Source: an uncultured Pirellulales bacterium (lineage in GTDB: Bacteria > Planctomycetota > Planctomycetia > Pirellulales > Thermoguttaceae). From it: a DNA stretch of 64,000 bases. Under the pieces are notes generated by a model, which was given only the letters and a program-made list of their open reading frames with translations, did no database searches and was not told the DNA's origin. Below are positions 28,982-38,418 of the stretch, one piece after another. How positions within the stretch are numbered: the stretch's first letter is position 1; the number at the start of each line of letters is the position of its first letter. The stretch covers positions 62,001 through 126,000 of the forward strand of contig CALLPE010000029.1 in NCBI GenBank assembly GCA_938015445.1. The letters run 5' to 3'. The translations under genes and the position numbers were made by a program.

Positions 28982-29857
28982 AGCGGTAAATCCGCAAATC
29001 GCGTTTTGGCCGCTGCGGGCTAAAGGTCTTAGCGCCGAGCAGGCCAAGGACGCAGTCGGCCGAGCTGTACTTGCCCGACGACAGCGTCGCGGTTACCGGT
29101 CCGCGCCTGGCAGTCGCAAAGTCTTGGCCGCACTTAAATTGCGGTGCGCGTCGACTGCGCTGCCCCATTTGCAGGCGCCGAGGTGCCGTTGCCGAAAATC
29201 GGCTCGAACGCCGCAACAGTGCCTAGGCATTCTCGCGGCCCAAGCCCTCAGCGGAGCGCATTTTATGGTAACCGCCTAAGCCGCTCGCGGCAAGGCGGAG
29301 TGCCGGCAGTGACTCACCCACTCGCCCACTGGCCCACTAGCCGCCCAGCCCACTAGCCAGCTAGCCCACTCGCCCACTGGCCCACTAGCGCAAGTATAGC
29401 GTCCATTGGCTCGTTTATCGTATCGGCGCCAGGCCAGCGGCGTGCCGAAGGTGTCGCCCGCCCAAAATAGTCGAGAACCGAATCTCGGAGCCGAACGTTT
29501 CTGTCGACAGCAGGCCCACCACCGGACACTGCTCTGCTCTGTCGCTGGTTACGACAGCCTAAGCCGCTGATTTGTTGAAGCTCGACGATCGCTCAGCTAG
29601 ACTGGTGCATGACAGTTTGGAAAATGCCACCGTCGGGCCGGTCTTATCGAGGCCTATCCCCCGTGGTCTGCTTGAGGCCGAACAATGGCGTTCAGCGGGC
29701 AAGACGTCGGCAGCCAGCGGGCAAAGCACACTGTGCAGGCACGACCGTCGGCCTCGACAGTGTTCCTGGTTGCACAATGTTGTGCGTGGTCGGCTAGCTG
29801 GCAACCAGGCGCGCCGCGGCCTTTAACCCAGGGATTTCAACTCTAGGGGATGTACAA
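28982..29857. other. long intergenic region with an octamer array
   Basis: About 880 bases without a convincing gene, upstream of the divergent glycosidase-like gene. It contains the 8-base array at 29317-29388. The rest shows no RNA gene that I can identify. The gap leaves room for a small RNA, but nothing supports one directly. Confidence 0.4.
29317..29388. repeat. 8-base tandem array, nine copies
   Basis: The unit is CCCACTNG, with CCCACTCG, CCCACTGG and CCCACTAG following in that order at both the start and the end of the array. Two diverged units (CCGCCCAG and CCAGCTAG) stand in the middle. This ordered triplet suggests duplication of a 24-base block as well as of single units. No reading frame uses it. 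Confidence 0.9.
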
Positions 29858-31297
29858 ATGCGCCAGCGCAACTTGCTGAGCTTCTGCGTAAGCCGATCGG
29901 TGTTGTGGTTAGCCATGGTTTCTGGGTTCTGCGGAGCGGCCACGGCTGCTGATGCAGCCAGCGAAGGCATACGGCCGTGGGCGAAAAATCCCCGTTACTG
30001 GCAGTACAAGGGCGAGCCGATGCTGCTGCTGGGCGGTAGCAAGGACGACAACCTGTTCCAGATCCCTGATCTCGAGGAACATCTAGACGAGATGGTCAAG
30101 GTCGGGGCCAATTACATCCGCAACACGATGAGCGACCGGCCCGACAAGGGTTTCGAGGTGTATCCCTTTCGGCGCCTGGACAGCGGCAAGTACGATCTGG
30201 AGCAGTGGAACGACGAGTACTGGCGCCGCTTCGAGAACATGCTGCGGTGGACAAAGAGCCGAGACATCATTGTGCAAATAGAAGTGTGGGACCGCTTCGA
30301 TTACAGTCGCGACAACTGGGAGTCACATCCCTACAACCCGAAGAACAATGTGAACTACGACTACAAGCAGTCGGGTTTCGCCGAACGCTACCCGGACCAT
30401 CCCGGCGCGAACAAGCAGCCTTTCTTCTTTACCACGCCGTATCAGCGGAACAATCGGGTGGTACTGCGTTATCAGCAGCGGTTCGTCGATAAGATGCTTT
30501 CCTATACGCTGCAATACGATCACGTGCTTTATTGCATGGATAACGAGACCTCCGGCGAAGAGGCGTGGGGCAAGTATTGGGCGGAATATATTCAACAGCA
30601 GGCCCAAGCGAAAGGTAAAACCGTCTATACCACCGAAATGTGGGACGCCTGGGATCTGAAGGCCCCGCAGCATCGGCGAACGTTGGATAATCCCGACCTG
30701 TACGCTTTTGCCGACATCTCCCAGAACAACCACCAGAAAGGTCAAACGCACTGGGATAATTTCCTATGGGTGCGCGACTATATCAGGCAACGTCCGCGCC
30801 CGCTGAACAGTGTGAAGATTTACGGGGCCGACACCGGACGGTTCGGTACTGATCGAGACGGCATCGAGCGTTTTTGGCGCTTACTGTTGGGCGGCGCGGC
30901 TGCTGTTCGGTTTCATCGGCCCGAGTCAGGATTGGGATTATCCCCCCCGGCAGCGGCTTCGATCCGAGCAGCCAGAAAAGTCGAAAGCCTCGTCAAACTC
31001 TGGGACGTGGAGCCGGACCTGAGCGTGCTGTCAGATCGCCAACCGAACGAGGCCTACGCGGCAGTGCGGCCAGGCCAGGCATACGTCGTGTACTTTACCG
31101 ACGGCGGCAGCGTCGGACTGGACCTGCGCAAGTACCCCATCCAGTTCGAGCTTCGTTGGATCGACATTTCCAATGGTCAATGGGGACCAAAAACCACACT
31201 CAACGGCGGTCAGACGGCTACGCTGTCGGCGCCCGGCAAAGGCCATTGGACGGCAGTCGTAATCGCTCGTGGCCACTCTGCACCGACAGCGCAGTAA
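29858..31297 (+). CDS. secreted glycoside-hydrolase-like TIM-barrel protein
   Basis: A 479-residue protein with a Sec signal peptide (hydrophobic segment [16 protein letters not shown], cleavage near residue 34). The mature part begins [21 protein letters not shown], a start seen in glycosidase-like TIM barrels of the DUF4038 kind, where the substrate-binding strand follows. Acidic candidates for catalysis are Glu in [12 protein letters not shown] and Glu in [13 protein letters not shown]-terminal beta-sandwich-like part ([13 protein letters not shown]) is common after such barrels. AGGGG precedes the ATG. Substrate and exact family are not established. The product is probably periplasmic or surface-located and degrades polysaccharide. 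Confidence 0.75.
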   Translation: MRQRNLLSFCVSRSVLWLAMVSGFCGAATAADAASEGIRPWAKNPRYWQYKGEPMLLLGGSKDDNLFQIPDLEEHLDEMVKVGANYIRNTMSDRPDKGFEVYPFRRLDSGKYDLEQWNDEYWRRFENMLRWTKSRDIIVQIEVWDRFDYSRDNWESHPYNPKNNVNYDYKQSGFAERYPDHPGANKQPFFFTTPYQRNNRVVLRYQQRFVDKMLSYTLQYDHVLYCMDNETSGEEAWGKYWAEYIQQQAQAKGKTVYTTEMWDAWDLKAPQHRRTLDNPDLYAFADISQNNHQKGQTHWDNFLWVRDYIRQRPRPLNSVKIYGADTGRFGTDRDGIERFWRLLLGGAAAVRFHRPESGLGLSPPAAASIRAARKVESLVKLWDVEPDLSVLSDRQPNEAYAAVRPGQAYVVYFTDGGSVGLDLRKYPIQFELRWIDISNGQWGPKTTLNGGQTATLSAPGKGHWTAVVIARGHSAPTAQ

Positions 31298-31544
31298 GGA
31301 GTCTGGACGCTGGCCGAATCGATGCGCGCAGACATGTGCAAGCGCCGAAGTTCACAAGCACCGGCAGGCGCATGTCGCTATGACCAGCGGCAACTGGACG
31401 ACTGCGCAAAGCGACTGACGTCCGCGAGAAGAAAAGGCCGCACTGCCCCCGAGGAAACGCGGCCAATGGCCCGCACAACGACTTCTTGGCAATCTGAATG
31501 TCTAATGAAGTCCGCGCGATTTGTCCATGTCAGACCATTGGCTG

Positions 31545-32009
31545 TCACTTGCCGGAGCTTTGGTAATACTCGGGGTTATTTGGGTAGAAGCCGCCGTTGG
31601 TTTCGTCGTATTGCCAGCCGCCCTCGCCGTTGGGACCAGTGGGAACCTGACCGGGCGTGGCAACGCGGACAACCACATTGCTGCCGTTAAACGGATTGGC
31701 CGGTATGTCGCCTTGGATATAAGGTCCGTAGATCAGGTTGGCTCCCGTAGTTTCGCCATTGACGTTCGTGGGCTTGGTCATTTGATCGACGAAATTATCG
31801 AAGCTAGGGTACTTGCCCAAGTGGTGAACTTTGTACAGCTCGATCTGCGATCGAATCGTGTGCAGATTGAACTTCAGCGAGCTTTCCTTGGCGTCGTTGG
31901 TCGACGAGGAGAACTGAGGAATGATCGTGGCGGCCAAAACAGCCATGATGATCACCACGATCAGCACCTCGATCAAGGTGAAACCTGCTTGACGTGCGTT
32001 AGTACCCAT
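31545..32009 (-). CDS. type II secretion GspG-like major pseudopilin
   Basis: A 154-residue prepilin with a class III leader: Gly9 precedes the cleavage site, Phe10 and Glu14 lie in FTLIEVLIVVIIMAVLAATIIP, and a soluble alpha/beta domain follows. The C-terminal part (IQGDIPANPFNGSN and GGWQYDETNGGFYPN) matches the GspG pattern, in which the minor domain carries a calcium-binding loop. Its ribosome site is AGGGAG before ATG 32009. No other gsp gene is in the window, so it is a lone pseudopilin, as often seen in planctomycetes. Its partners would be elsewhere. Confidence 0.88.
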   Translation of the reverse strand: MGTNARQAGFTLIEVLIVVIIMAVLAATIIPQFSSSTNDAKESSLKFNLHTIRSQIELYKVHHLGKYPSFDNFVDQMTKPTNVNGETTGANLIYGPYIQGDIPANPFNGSNVVVRVATPGQVPTGPNGEGGWQYDETNGGFYPNNPEYYQSSGK

Positions 32010-32823
32010 GGAGGTCGTCTCCCTTCATATAGCCATATAGGGCTTCATAACGAACCGGTTAGCAGAAGGCCAGGTGGCAAGTTGTCGGCGTCCGCCGACG
32101 TTGCACCGTCAAAAAACCATAGTACGCTTTCCGTGGCTTGTCAAAACTGCTCATACCGGCGGGTACGATCTTGTAAGCTATTGCAGAGAAATAACTTATG
32201 ACATGGGCGAAGAAGATATTCGGCTCACCCGCCTATTCGCTTACCCAAGTTCCCCAGGGTAAAGAGCCGGTTTGCCGTAACTGGTTGTAAAACAGTCAGT
32301 TGCCGACAAGTTGCCCAAATTACCCAACCGGGTGGGGCGATTTTTTACTGGGCTCATAAAGGCTCTTTTACTCCGCCAAACAGAGGTACATTGGCAGTTG
32401 GCAGTCGGCGGCAGAAGCTTCAAGACTGCGTATTGCAATGCCGGAGTTGTGGCTGTGAAACCGATTGGTTGGGCGAAATCCGACCCCGAAAAAGGTGGCC
32501 TGAGCGTGCCGTACTGCTCAAACAATTCAGACGTTACGGCTGTACCTACCAAGGCGATAATTTTCCAGATTATCCAAAACGCTCGCTTATTGCCGGTTAT
32601 CTAAGTCAAGCAATTAGCCCATGTTGACGATTAAAAAGACATGACTCTCTCTGCTGCGGGAAAATAGCGCCTCTGCGCTGAATAAGCGATTCAAGACGGT
32701 AGGCTGTTTTCCGCAAGGCAGTTAATGTATAGTAAGTGCGCATTCCGACATACAAATAAGGCGGAAACGCCGTCGAACCAGGCCCTGTACAGTGTGATGC
32801 GGTCCATGAAGGAGGCTAAGAAT
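32010..32823. other. long intergenic region between divergent surface genes
   Basis: About 810 bases between the pseudopilin and the YTV gene, which diverge. It must hold both promoters. CATATAG occurs twice close to the pseudopilin start (near 32026-32040). TATAGT at 32727-32732 is a possible -10 element for the YTV gene, without a clear -35. Nothing else is recognised. Confidence 0.4.
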
Positions 32824-34110
32824 ATGAAAAGGTTATGGGGAGTCCCACTAGTAGCGCTGGCATTGCTGGCGATTGGCGCCAGCTCTGCTGACGCGTCGCT
32901 GCTCGGTGCGGCACGACACCGCTGCTCCCGCATCGCTTGCTGCGCAGCGGTACAGCCATGTGCAGCCGCGCAGACATACACTGTGATGAAGACGGTCCGC
33001 GAGATCGTCTGGGAAACACAACAGTACACACGCTACAAGACCTGCTACGAGCCGGTCTACGAACAGCGTGCTGTGCAGTGCGTGAAGTACGTGCCCGAAA
33101 CCAATTACCGGCAGGTAAGCTACACAGTGCTCAAGCCAGTGTGGGAAACTCGCACCAAGGAGCTTCAGTACACGGTGCTCAAGCCAGTGTGGGAAACACG
33201 AACCAAAGAGGTTCCGTACACCGTGCTCAAGCCAGTGTCGGAAACTCACACCAAAGAGATTCAGTACACAGTGCTTAAGCCGGTGTGGGAAACACGAACC
33301 AAGCAGATCCATTACACGGTGATGAAGCCGGTGTACGAGCAACGCGAAAAGGTCTGCCGCTACACCGTCTGGAAGCCGGTGTATGAGACCCGCACCAAGG
33401 AAATCCAGTACACGGTTTATAAGCCTGTGTACGAGACCCGCGAGCGCGAAGTGCACTATACGGTCTGCAAGCCGGTGAAGGAGACCAAGACGATCAAGGT
33501 GTGCTCTGGCCGTTGGGAAACCCGCGACGCCCCACTGCCAGCCTGCGACCCGGTCAAGGCCTGCACGCCCGCTACTTGCACGCCGGCGACTGCTGCGCCG
33601 TCGACTTGCGCGCCAGCGACTTGCGCCCCGGTGCGTCAGGTTCGGGTGTGGGTGCCAGAGGTTGTCGAAAAACAGGTCGAGTACACCAAGTGGGTGACTG
33701 AAACGCACGTAAAGAAGGTGCCTTACACCGTCTGCAAGATGGTACCCGAAACACGCGTCAAGACCGTCACCTACCAGGTCTGCAAGATGGTGCCTGAAAC
33801 TCGGGTCAAGACCTGCACCTACCAAGTGTGCCGTCTGATAAAGGAGGTGCACACGAAGCAGATTCCGTATAAGGTGTGCAAACTGGTACCCGAGACGTGC
33901 GTGAAGATGGTGCCTTATACGGTGTTGAAACCTGTGTACTACACCAAGAACGTGACCCACGTCCGCTACGTGGCCAAGCAGGTTCCGTACACAGTAACTC
34001 GCTGCGTGCCCAAGGTGGTGCACAAGCAGGTTCCGGTACAGGTGTGCGCCCCGGTTCCGCCTGTGTGCACGGCCCCGAAGGCCTGCGAGCCGGCGGGTTG
34101 CAACAGCTAA
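32824..34110 (+). CDS. secreted YTV-repeat, cysteine-rich surface protein
   Basis: A 428-residue protein with a strong ribosome site (AAGGAGG, 8-base spacing) and a signal peptide ending at ASSADA. Most of it consists of 16-residue repeats of the form YTVLKPVWETRTKEIQ. Eight lie in the first block (33121-33504) and five in the second (33723-33962), separated by a Cys/Thr/Pro/Ala-rich linker with repeated CTPAT/CAPAT. The YTV domain is a planctomycete family known from very large proteins of the cell wall. Cysteines are frequent throughout, which suits disulfide cross-linking in a proteinaceous wall. This member is small. The antisense strand is also open because of the repeat. Confidence 0.9.
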   Translation: MKRLWGVPLVALALLAIGASSADASLLGAARHRCSRIACCAAVQPCAAAQTYTVMKTVREIVWETQQYTRYKTCYEPVYEQRAVQCVKYVPETNYRQVSYTVLKPVWETRTKELQYTVLKPVWETRTKEVPYTVLKPVSETHTKEIQYTVLKPVWETRTKQIHYTVMKPVYEQREKVCRYTVWKPVYETRTKEIQYTVYKPVYETREREVHYTVCKPVKETKTIKVCSGRWETRDAPLPACDPVKACTPATCTPATAAPSTCAPATCAPVRQVRVWVPEVVEKQVEYTKWVTETHVKKVPYTVCKMVPETRVKTVTYQVCKMVPETRVKTCTYQVCRLIKEVHTKQIPYKVCKLVPETCVKMVPYTVLKPVYYTKNVTHVRYVAKQVPYTVTRCVPKVVHKQVPVQVCAPVPPVCTAPKACEPAGCNS

Positions 34111-34135
34111 ACTTCGGCGTCGGCCAGGAGTGCCT

Positions 34136-34160
34136 CCCTTCTGACCAATAATCAGAAGGG
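34136..34160 (+). terminator. hairpin after the YTV gene
   Basis: A perfect 9-base-pair stem, CCCTTCTGA/TCAGAAGGG, has a 7-base loop, with CCAGG (34124-34128) and CCTGG (34161-34165) able to add an outer stem. A second strong stem at 34171-34215 follows. No T-tract is present, so it may protect the 3' end of the transcript as well as terminate it. Confidence 0.5.
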
Positions 34161-34219
34161 CCTGGTTCAGCCAACGGCGGCGGCCCAGCCAAACAATCAG
34201 GTTGGGCCGCCGTTGTCGT

Positions 34220-34281
34220 TTCTTGGCGGCACTGGAGCCAAGCGCAACTATTCTTGGCGGCACTGGAGCCAAGCGCAACTA
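34220..34281. repeat. perfect 31-base direct repeat, two copies
   Basis: Two identical adjoining copies of a unit beginning TTCTTGGCGGCACTGG and ending AAGCGCAACTA. The unit contains the near-palindrome TTGGCGGCACTGGAGCCAA. Confidence 0.9.
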
Positions 34282-34327
34282 TCTGCGTCAGCAAATGGCG
34301 GTCCCGGCGACCTGGCAGCGGCGTAAC

Positions 34328-34424
34328 CGATCGGATAACTGGCAGCGGCACAGGCGATCGGATAACTGGCGGGGGCATAGCCGAACGGATAACTGGCGGC
34401 GGCAAAACCGATCGGATGATGAGC
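34328..34424. repeat. 27-base tandem array, about 3.6 copies
   Basis: The unit begins CGATCGGATAACTGGC and continues with a G/C-rich, variable second half. The copies start at 34328, 34355, 34382 and 34409. On the plus strand it is open in the frame reading RSDNW every nine residues, but no start, ribosome site or codon bias supports translation. Confidence 0.85.
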
Positions 34425-34682
34425 CGACGAAGATTGTCCAGCCCCAATAGTTCACATCTTACGCATAGCTTCCATCTTGCGCATTGTTGCATCTTGGTCT
34501 GTAAATGTAGGCGTTGACCGCTGTAACACATCTAGCTACAGTACGCCGCGAACTGCGCAGATGCCTTGCCAGTGCAAGCAAGATGCAACGGTGTGTAGCG
34601 CGCGGGGTAACGGGCCACGGCAGGGATTGTGTGCGCAGCAGTGCTCTGTGGCCAAACTGGTATAGTGCGATAGGGTACTGTC

Positions 34683-35654
34683 ATGGAGTCTGCTGTCATG
34701 GAAGCACCAATCAAGGACCGCCAATCGCGAGTGAGCCTCGCCGCGATGCCGGGGTTCCGACTGCCTCATAAGATCAAGACCCTTTACATCACCACCAGGC
34801 ATCGGACCGGAAAGTGGCTGGCCGACGCACTGGCCGCCGATAGCGCCGCCGAAGTGACAATCGAAGAGGCCGTGGGCAGCTTGGCAGGCATAGCGCGGCT
34901 GCGCGAGGAGACGTTCGACGTCGTGCTAATAAGCCACGAACCGGGAGTACTGGACGCGCTGGACCTGGTCGAGGGCTATCGGGCCGGAGGGGCCGAAGAG
35001 CCGATTATCGTGCTGGGCACCCAAAGCGAACAAGAGATGGCCGTCTTGTGCTACGAAGTGGGTGCCGACGGGTATCTGTGCGTGCACACCGCCACCACAC
35101 GCCAATTGCTGTGGATTGCCGCCCGAGCCATCCAACGACATCAGCTTGTCCGCGAAAACCAACGCCTGACGCAAGATCAGCAAGCACGACTTCAGGCGGA
35201 GCGGGAAGACGCGGAGCGTATTTTGCGTCAACAGCGGGCGATGCTTTTCAGCCCACAAAGCCCTACCCACGCACAGCCTGCGTCGTCCGATCCTGCACCG
35301 GAACGACTTCCCCCCCCCTCCCAGCTTCCCCAGCAACTTATTCGCCACTACCGCGACTTGCTGCGCACGTACGTGATAATGGGCACCGGCAACCTGAGCT
35401 GCGAGCTTAAGCAATTGGCAGAGGTGTTGGTCAGCGCAGGCATAACCCCGAGCGAACTCATGCACCTGCATATTTACGTGCTGGAAGAGTTGGTCCGCGG
35501 CCTCGGCTCGCGCAGCGCTCGGCATGTGATGACCCGCGCCGACTTGATGATGCTGGAATTGATGCTTCGAGTTGCCGAAGGTTACCGGTTCAGATACTAC
35601 CAACGTATCAATCCTCCTAGCCAACAGTGGCTCCCAGGGTTCGCAGAACGCTGA
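34683..35654 (+). CDS. degenerate receiver protein with a RsbU-N/KaiA-like helical domain
   Basis: A 323-residue protein (an alternative ATG lies at 34698). Residues about 30-150 form a CheY-like fold, with the strands TLYITTRHRTG, FDVVLISHE, EPIIVLGTQ and ADGYLCVH in order. The acidic pocket is absent and the phospho-acceptor position reads ISHE, so phosphorylation is unlikely. A coiled-coil linker (VRENQRLTQDQQARLQAERED) leads to a C-terminal helical domain with LLRTYVIMGTGNLSCELKQLA and GLGSRSARHVMTRADLMMLE. That pattern recalls the helical N-terminal domain of RsbU or the KaiA C-terminal fold. It is possibly a protein-protein signalling adaptor. No partner gene is adjacent. Confidence 0.7.
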   Translation: MESAVMEAPIKDRQSRVSLAAMPGFRLPHKIKTLYITTRHRTGKWLADALAADSAAEVTIEEAVGSLAGIARLREETFDVVLISHEPGVLDALDLVEGYRAGGAEEPIIVLGTQSEQEMAVLCYEVGADGYLCVHTATTRQLLWIAARAIQRHQLVRENQRLTQDQQARLQAEREDAERILRQQRAMLFSPQSPTHAQPASSDPAPERLPPPSQLPQQLIRHYRDLLRTYVIMGTGNLSCELKQLAEVLVSAGITPSELMHLHIYVLEELVRGLGSRSARHVMTRADLMMLELMLRVAEGYRFRYYQRINPPSQQWLPGFAER

Positions 35655-35915
35655 AGCGCCACTTGGCCCAAAGCCGCCCGAGGTGCCACCGGGCCGGCGA
35701 ACAACTGTGCGCAGCCAACCGGAAGCGGCCAATCGGGTTTGTCCGCTTAGCTATAATGGGTAAGCGGCCAGATAGCGCACTTATCCCAATGTACCAGGCG
35801 GTCGTACCACCCTGGTGGCGGACCCACCCTGTAGACGGGCGAATTGACATTGCGGCCGGGGCCGTTTTTTGCTACTAACCAGCCCCTTTAGCGATTGTTT
35901 TCGAGGGTCCGGCTC

Positions 35916-38318
35916 ATGAAGCGCATTTTATGGCTCTCCGGCGTGTTGGGCGTAATACTGATTTTGGGTGCGGTACTTTTGGCCAAGGCCCGGCGGGGCG
36001 ACAACCCTGCTCCCGAGCACGATGCAGCACCCGAGCTAGCAGATCGCCTCGACGGAGAACAACCTGCGCTACCGGCGGCAACTGCACCGACACGCGCGTT
36101 CGCCTCGATGCACGTTTCAGGGCGGCCCACCAGTTGGCGCGACTCTCCGCCGGACACCACCCTGGTCGGCGGCGAAGACCTCTCCGCAGGCATTCATCCG
36201 GCGGTTAACCGACCACCGTCGACCGATCCGTTTCGATTGGTCTCCCCGAATGGGATTGTGCCAGCGCCGCGGACGACTCCCGGTGGGCTAGCAAATGCCC
36301 AAAATGATGCGGCAGAGCCAACTACGACTCAACAAGGTGCTACTAGCACCCCAGCAGACGGTTTCTTGCCGCGGGGACTGGTCGTGCAAGCGGCAGCGGA
36401 ACTGCCCTCAGCGGACGAAATGTCTTCATCTGCCGGCGCGCAAACGGCGCCGCGGGCTACCCAATCGTCCCAGCTTGGCGACTCGCCGGCGCCCGCTGCG
36501 GGCCTCTCAGCACCGGCCGTTGTAGATCCTCGCCAGCCGCCCGTTGTTAGCGGACCAACAATTGCCGGGGGCCAGACCGGCCGAACCGGAGCTGCCCACA
36601 GCTCGCAAACGCCAGGGCCATCGCCGAAGCTGGCGCCTGTCGATAGCCAAGATGTCGGCGTACCAAGACTTCTGCCCAAGCAAGGCGACGCAGAAGCAAG
36701 CCAACCAGGCCACCGATCCATCCCTAAACCTGCGGAAGTATTCGACGATGCCGAGCCGGGTCGGTTGCTTACCGACCCGCAGGCAATACCCGCGGTCGCA
36801 ACCGGCAGCACGGCCGGTTGGCCTCCGCAGCAACCACCGGTAATCGGCGGGGGCACGCTCGACGCGCTGGCGCCGGGCGCGTCGCAGGGCGGTGCAGGTG
36901 AGAGCCAGCTCGACGAAGGTACAGGACGACCAGGCGCGAAACAGCTCGAAGGCCCCCAGACTGCCCAATTGACCATCCAAAAGATTGCACCTCCTGAAGT
37001 TCAGGTCGGCAAGCCGGCCACCTTCCGCATCACCGTGCGCAACAGCGGCGCCGTGGCGGCCAGCGGTGTGGAAATACGCGATCCTGTGCCCAAAGGAGCT
37101 CGTGTGGTAGGCACCAACCCGCCGGCGCAACGAGGCGTACACGGGGAACTGGTGTTCTCGGTGGGGACGCTCAAACCGGGCGACGAGGTGTCGGTCGAAG
37201 TGCAACTGATGCCGCTGGTCGAAGGCGAGATTGGCAGCGTGGCCACGGTCAGTTTCAATGCCGACGCTTCGGGCCGCACCGTAGCCACCAAGCCGCAGCT
37301 TGTGCTGGAAACCGTTGCCCCGCAAAGCGTTCTAATCGGCGAGCAAGCAACGATCGGCATAGTCATTTCGAACCCTGGCACTGGCGTGGCCACCAACGTG
37401 GTGCTTTACGAACAGGTTCCGGAAGGCATGTATCACCCCGCCGGAAACGAGTTGGAATACGCCGTTGGCCAGTTGCGGCCCGGAGATCAGCGCAGGATAG
37501 AGTTGACGCTGATCGCCAAGCAGCCCGGCACAGTCACGAATGTGCTAGTAGCCAAGGCCGATGGGAATCTGCAAGCCGAAGATCGGCGGACCATCGAAAT
37601 AACAGCGCCCAGGCTCGAACTGCTCGTCGAAGGGCCGAAAAAACGCTATTTGGAGCGCGAAGGGACGTACCAAATCTCGATCGCCAATCCCGGCTCTGCC
37701 CCGGCCGAACAAGTGGAACTGGCGGCGGTATTGCCTTCGGGCTTGAAGTTCGTCAGCGCCAATAACAACGGGCACTACGACGAAGCCAACCGCACTGTGC
37801 ATTGGCGACTGCAAGAACTGCCTACCGGCGAAAAAGGCACTGTGGAGCTTGTCACAGTGCCGGTTGAGGCCGGCCAGCAAAGCGTGCGACTGGTGGCCAC
37901 CGCGCAGCGCGGCGTCCGTGTAGAGCGGGAGCATCCGGTCACGATCGAGGGAATCGCTGCGGTGATGTTCCAGGTGGCCGACACGGTCGATCCGATCGAG
38001 GTCGGCGGAGAGACCACCTACGAGATTCGCGTAGTCAACCAAGGCTCCAAGGCGGCAACGAACCTGCGACTGGCCGTGCTCCTGCCGCCGGAGCTGAAGC
38101 CGGTGGCTGCCGACGGCCCAACGCGAAATTCGCTCGACGGGAACAATGTGATCTTCGACGGTCTGCCCCGGCTGGCTGCAAAGGCCGACACCATCTACCG
38201 CGTCCGCGTCAAAGGTACTGCTCCAGGCGACCTGCGCACGCGAATCCAGTTGATGACCGACGACATGGCCGTTCCTGTCACCAAGGAAGAAAGCACGCGG
38301 GTATTCGCCGAAGAATAA
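35916..38318 (+). CDS. membrane-anchored DUF11-repeat protein
   Basis: About 800 residues. The ATG at 35916 follows GAGGG, and an N-terminal hydrophobic segment (about 3-22, ILWLSGVLGVILILGAVLL) anchors or exports the protein. Residues about 30-350 are a low-complexity Pro/Ala/Gln/Ser linker. Four DUF11-type beta-sandwich repeats follow, starting near residues 357, 463, 563 and 683. Typical lines are FRITVRNSGAVAASGVEIRDPVP, seen here in parts, IGIVISNPGTGVATNVVLYE and YEIRVVNQGSKAATNLRLAV. Such repeats occur in planctomycete surface and adhesion proteins. The function is structural by inference. The reverse gene beyond it encodes a lipoprotein with a similar low-complexity tail. Confidence 0.82.
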   Translation: MKRILWLSGVLGVILILGAVLLAKARRGDNPAPEHDAAPELADRLDGEQPALPAATAPTRAFASMHVSGRPTSWRDSPPDTTLVGGEDLSAGIHPAVNRPPSTDPFRLVSPNGIVPAPRTTPGGLANAQNDAAEPTTTQQGATSTPADGFLPRGLVVQAAAELPSADEMSSSAGAQTAPRATQSSQLGDSPAPAAGLSAPAVVDPRQPPVVSGPTIAGGQTGRTGAAHSSQTPGPSPKLAPVDSQDVGVPRLLPKQGDAEASQPGHRSIPKPAEVFDDAEPGRLLTDPQAIPAVATGSTAGWPPQQPPVIGGGTLDALAPGASQGGAGESQLDEGTGRPGAKQLEGPQTAQLTIQKIAPPEVQVGKPATFRITVRNSGAVAASGVEIRDPVPKGARVVGTNPPAQRGVHGELVFSVGTLKPGDEVSVEVQLMPLVEGEIGSVATVSFNADASGRTVATKPQLVLETVAPQSVLIGEQATIGIVISNPGTGVATNVVLYEQVPEGMYHPAGNELEYAVGQLRPGDQRRIELTLIAKQPGTVTNVLVAKADGNLQAEDRRTIEITAPRLELLVEGPKKRYLEREGTYQISIANPGSAPAEQVELAAVLPSGLKFVSANNNGHYDEANRTVHWRLQELPTGEKGTVELVTVPVEAGQQSVRLVATAQRGVRVEREHPVTIEGIAAVMFQVADTVDPIEVGGETTYEIRVVNQGSKAATNLRLAVLLPPELKPVAADGPTRNSLDGNNVIFDGLPRLAAKADTIYRVRVKGTAPGDLRTRIQLMTDDMAVPVTKEESTRVFAEE

Positions 38319-38418
38319 CTGAAAAGCTCGCGGGCATTCGCCGAGGCATAACTGAACCGCCTTGCCTTGACCGATTAGCTGCAACGGACGAAGCCACCGG
38401 GCATTAAAGCGGTGCAGG

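Larger units (their letters stand above)
34111..34682. other. intergenic region with hairpins and two tandem arrays
   Basis: After the YTV gene come two hairpins (34136-34160 and 34171-34215), a 31-base pair (34220-34281) and a 27-base array (34328-34424). A third, weaker 18-base series built on CATCTT lies near 34454-34498. A promoter for the next gene should lie near 34600-34680 but is not obvious. Confidence 0.5.

Noticed and set aside
29317-29388. CRISPR array
   Set aside because: Direct tandem repeats without spacers, and no cas genes anywhere in the window. The same applies to the other arrays.
32848-34278. 476-codon frame antisense to the YTV gene
   Set aside because: Stays open because the 48-base repeat unit lacks antisense stops. 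No signal, start context or known domain.
34202-34450. Possible small protein with RSDNW repeats every nine residues
   Set aside because: The 27-base array is open in this frame, but there is no good start or ribosome site and the adjoining 31-base array is not a multiple of three.
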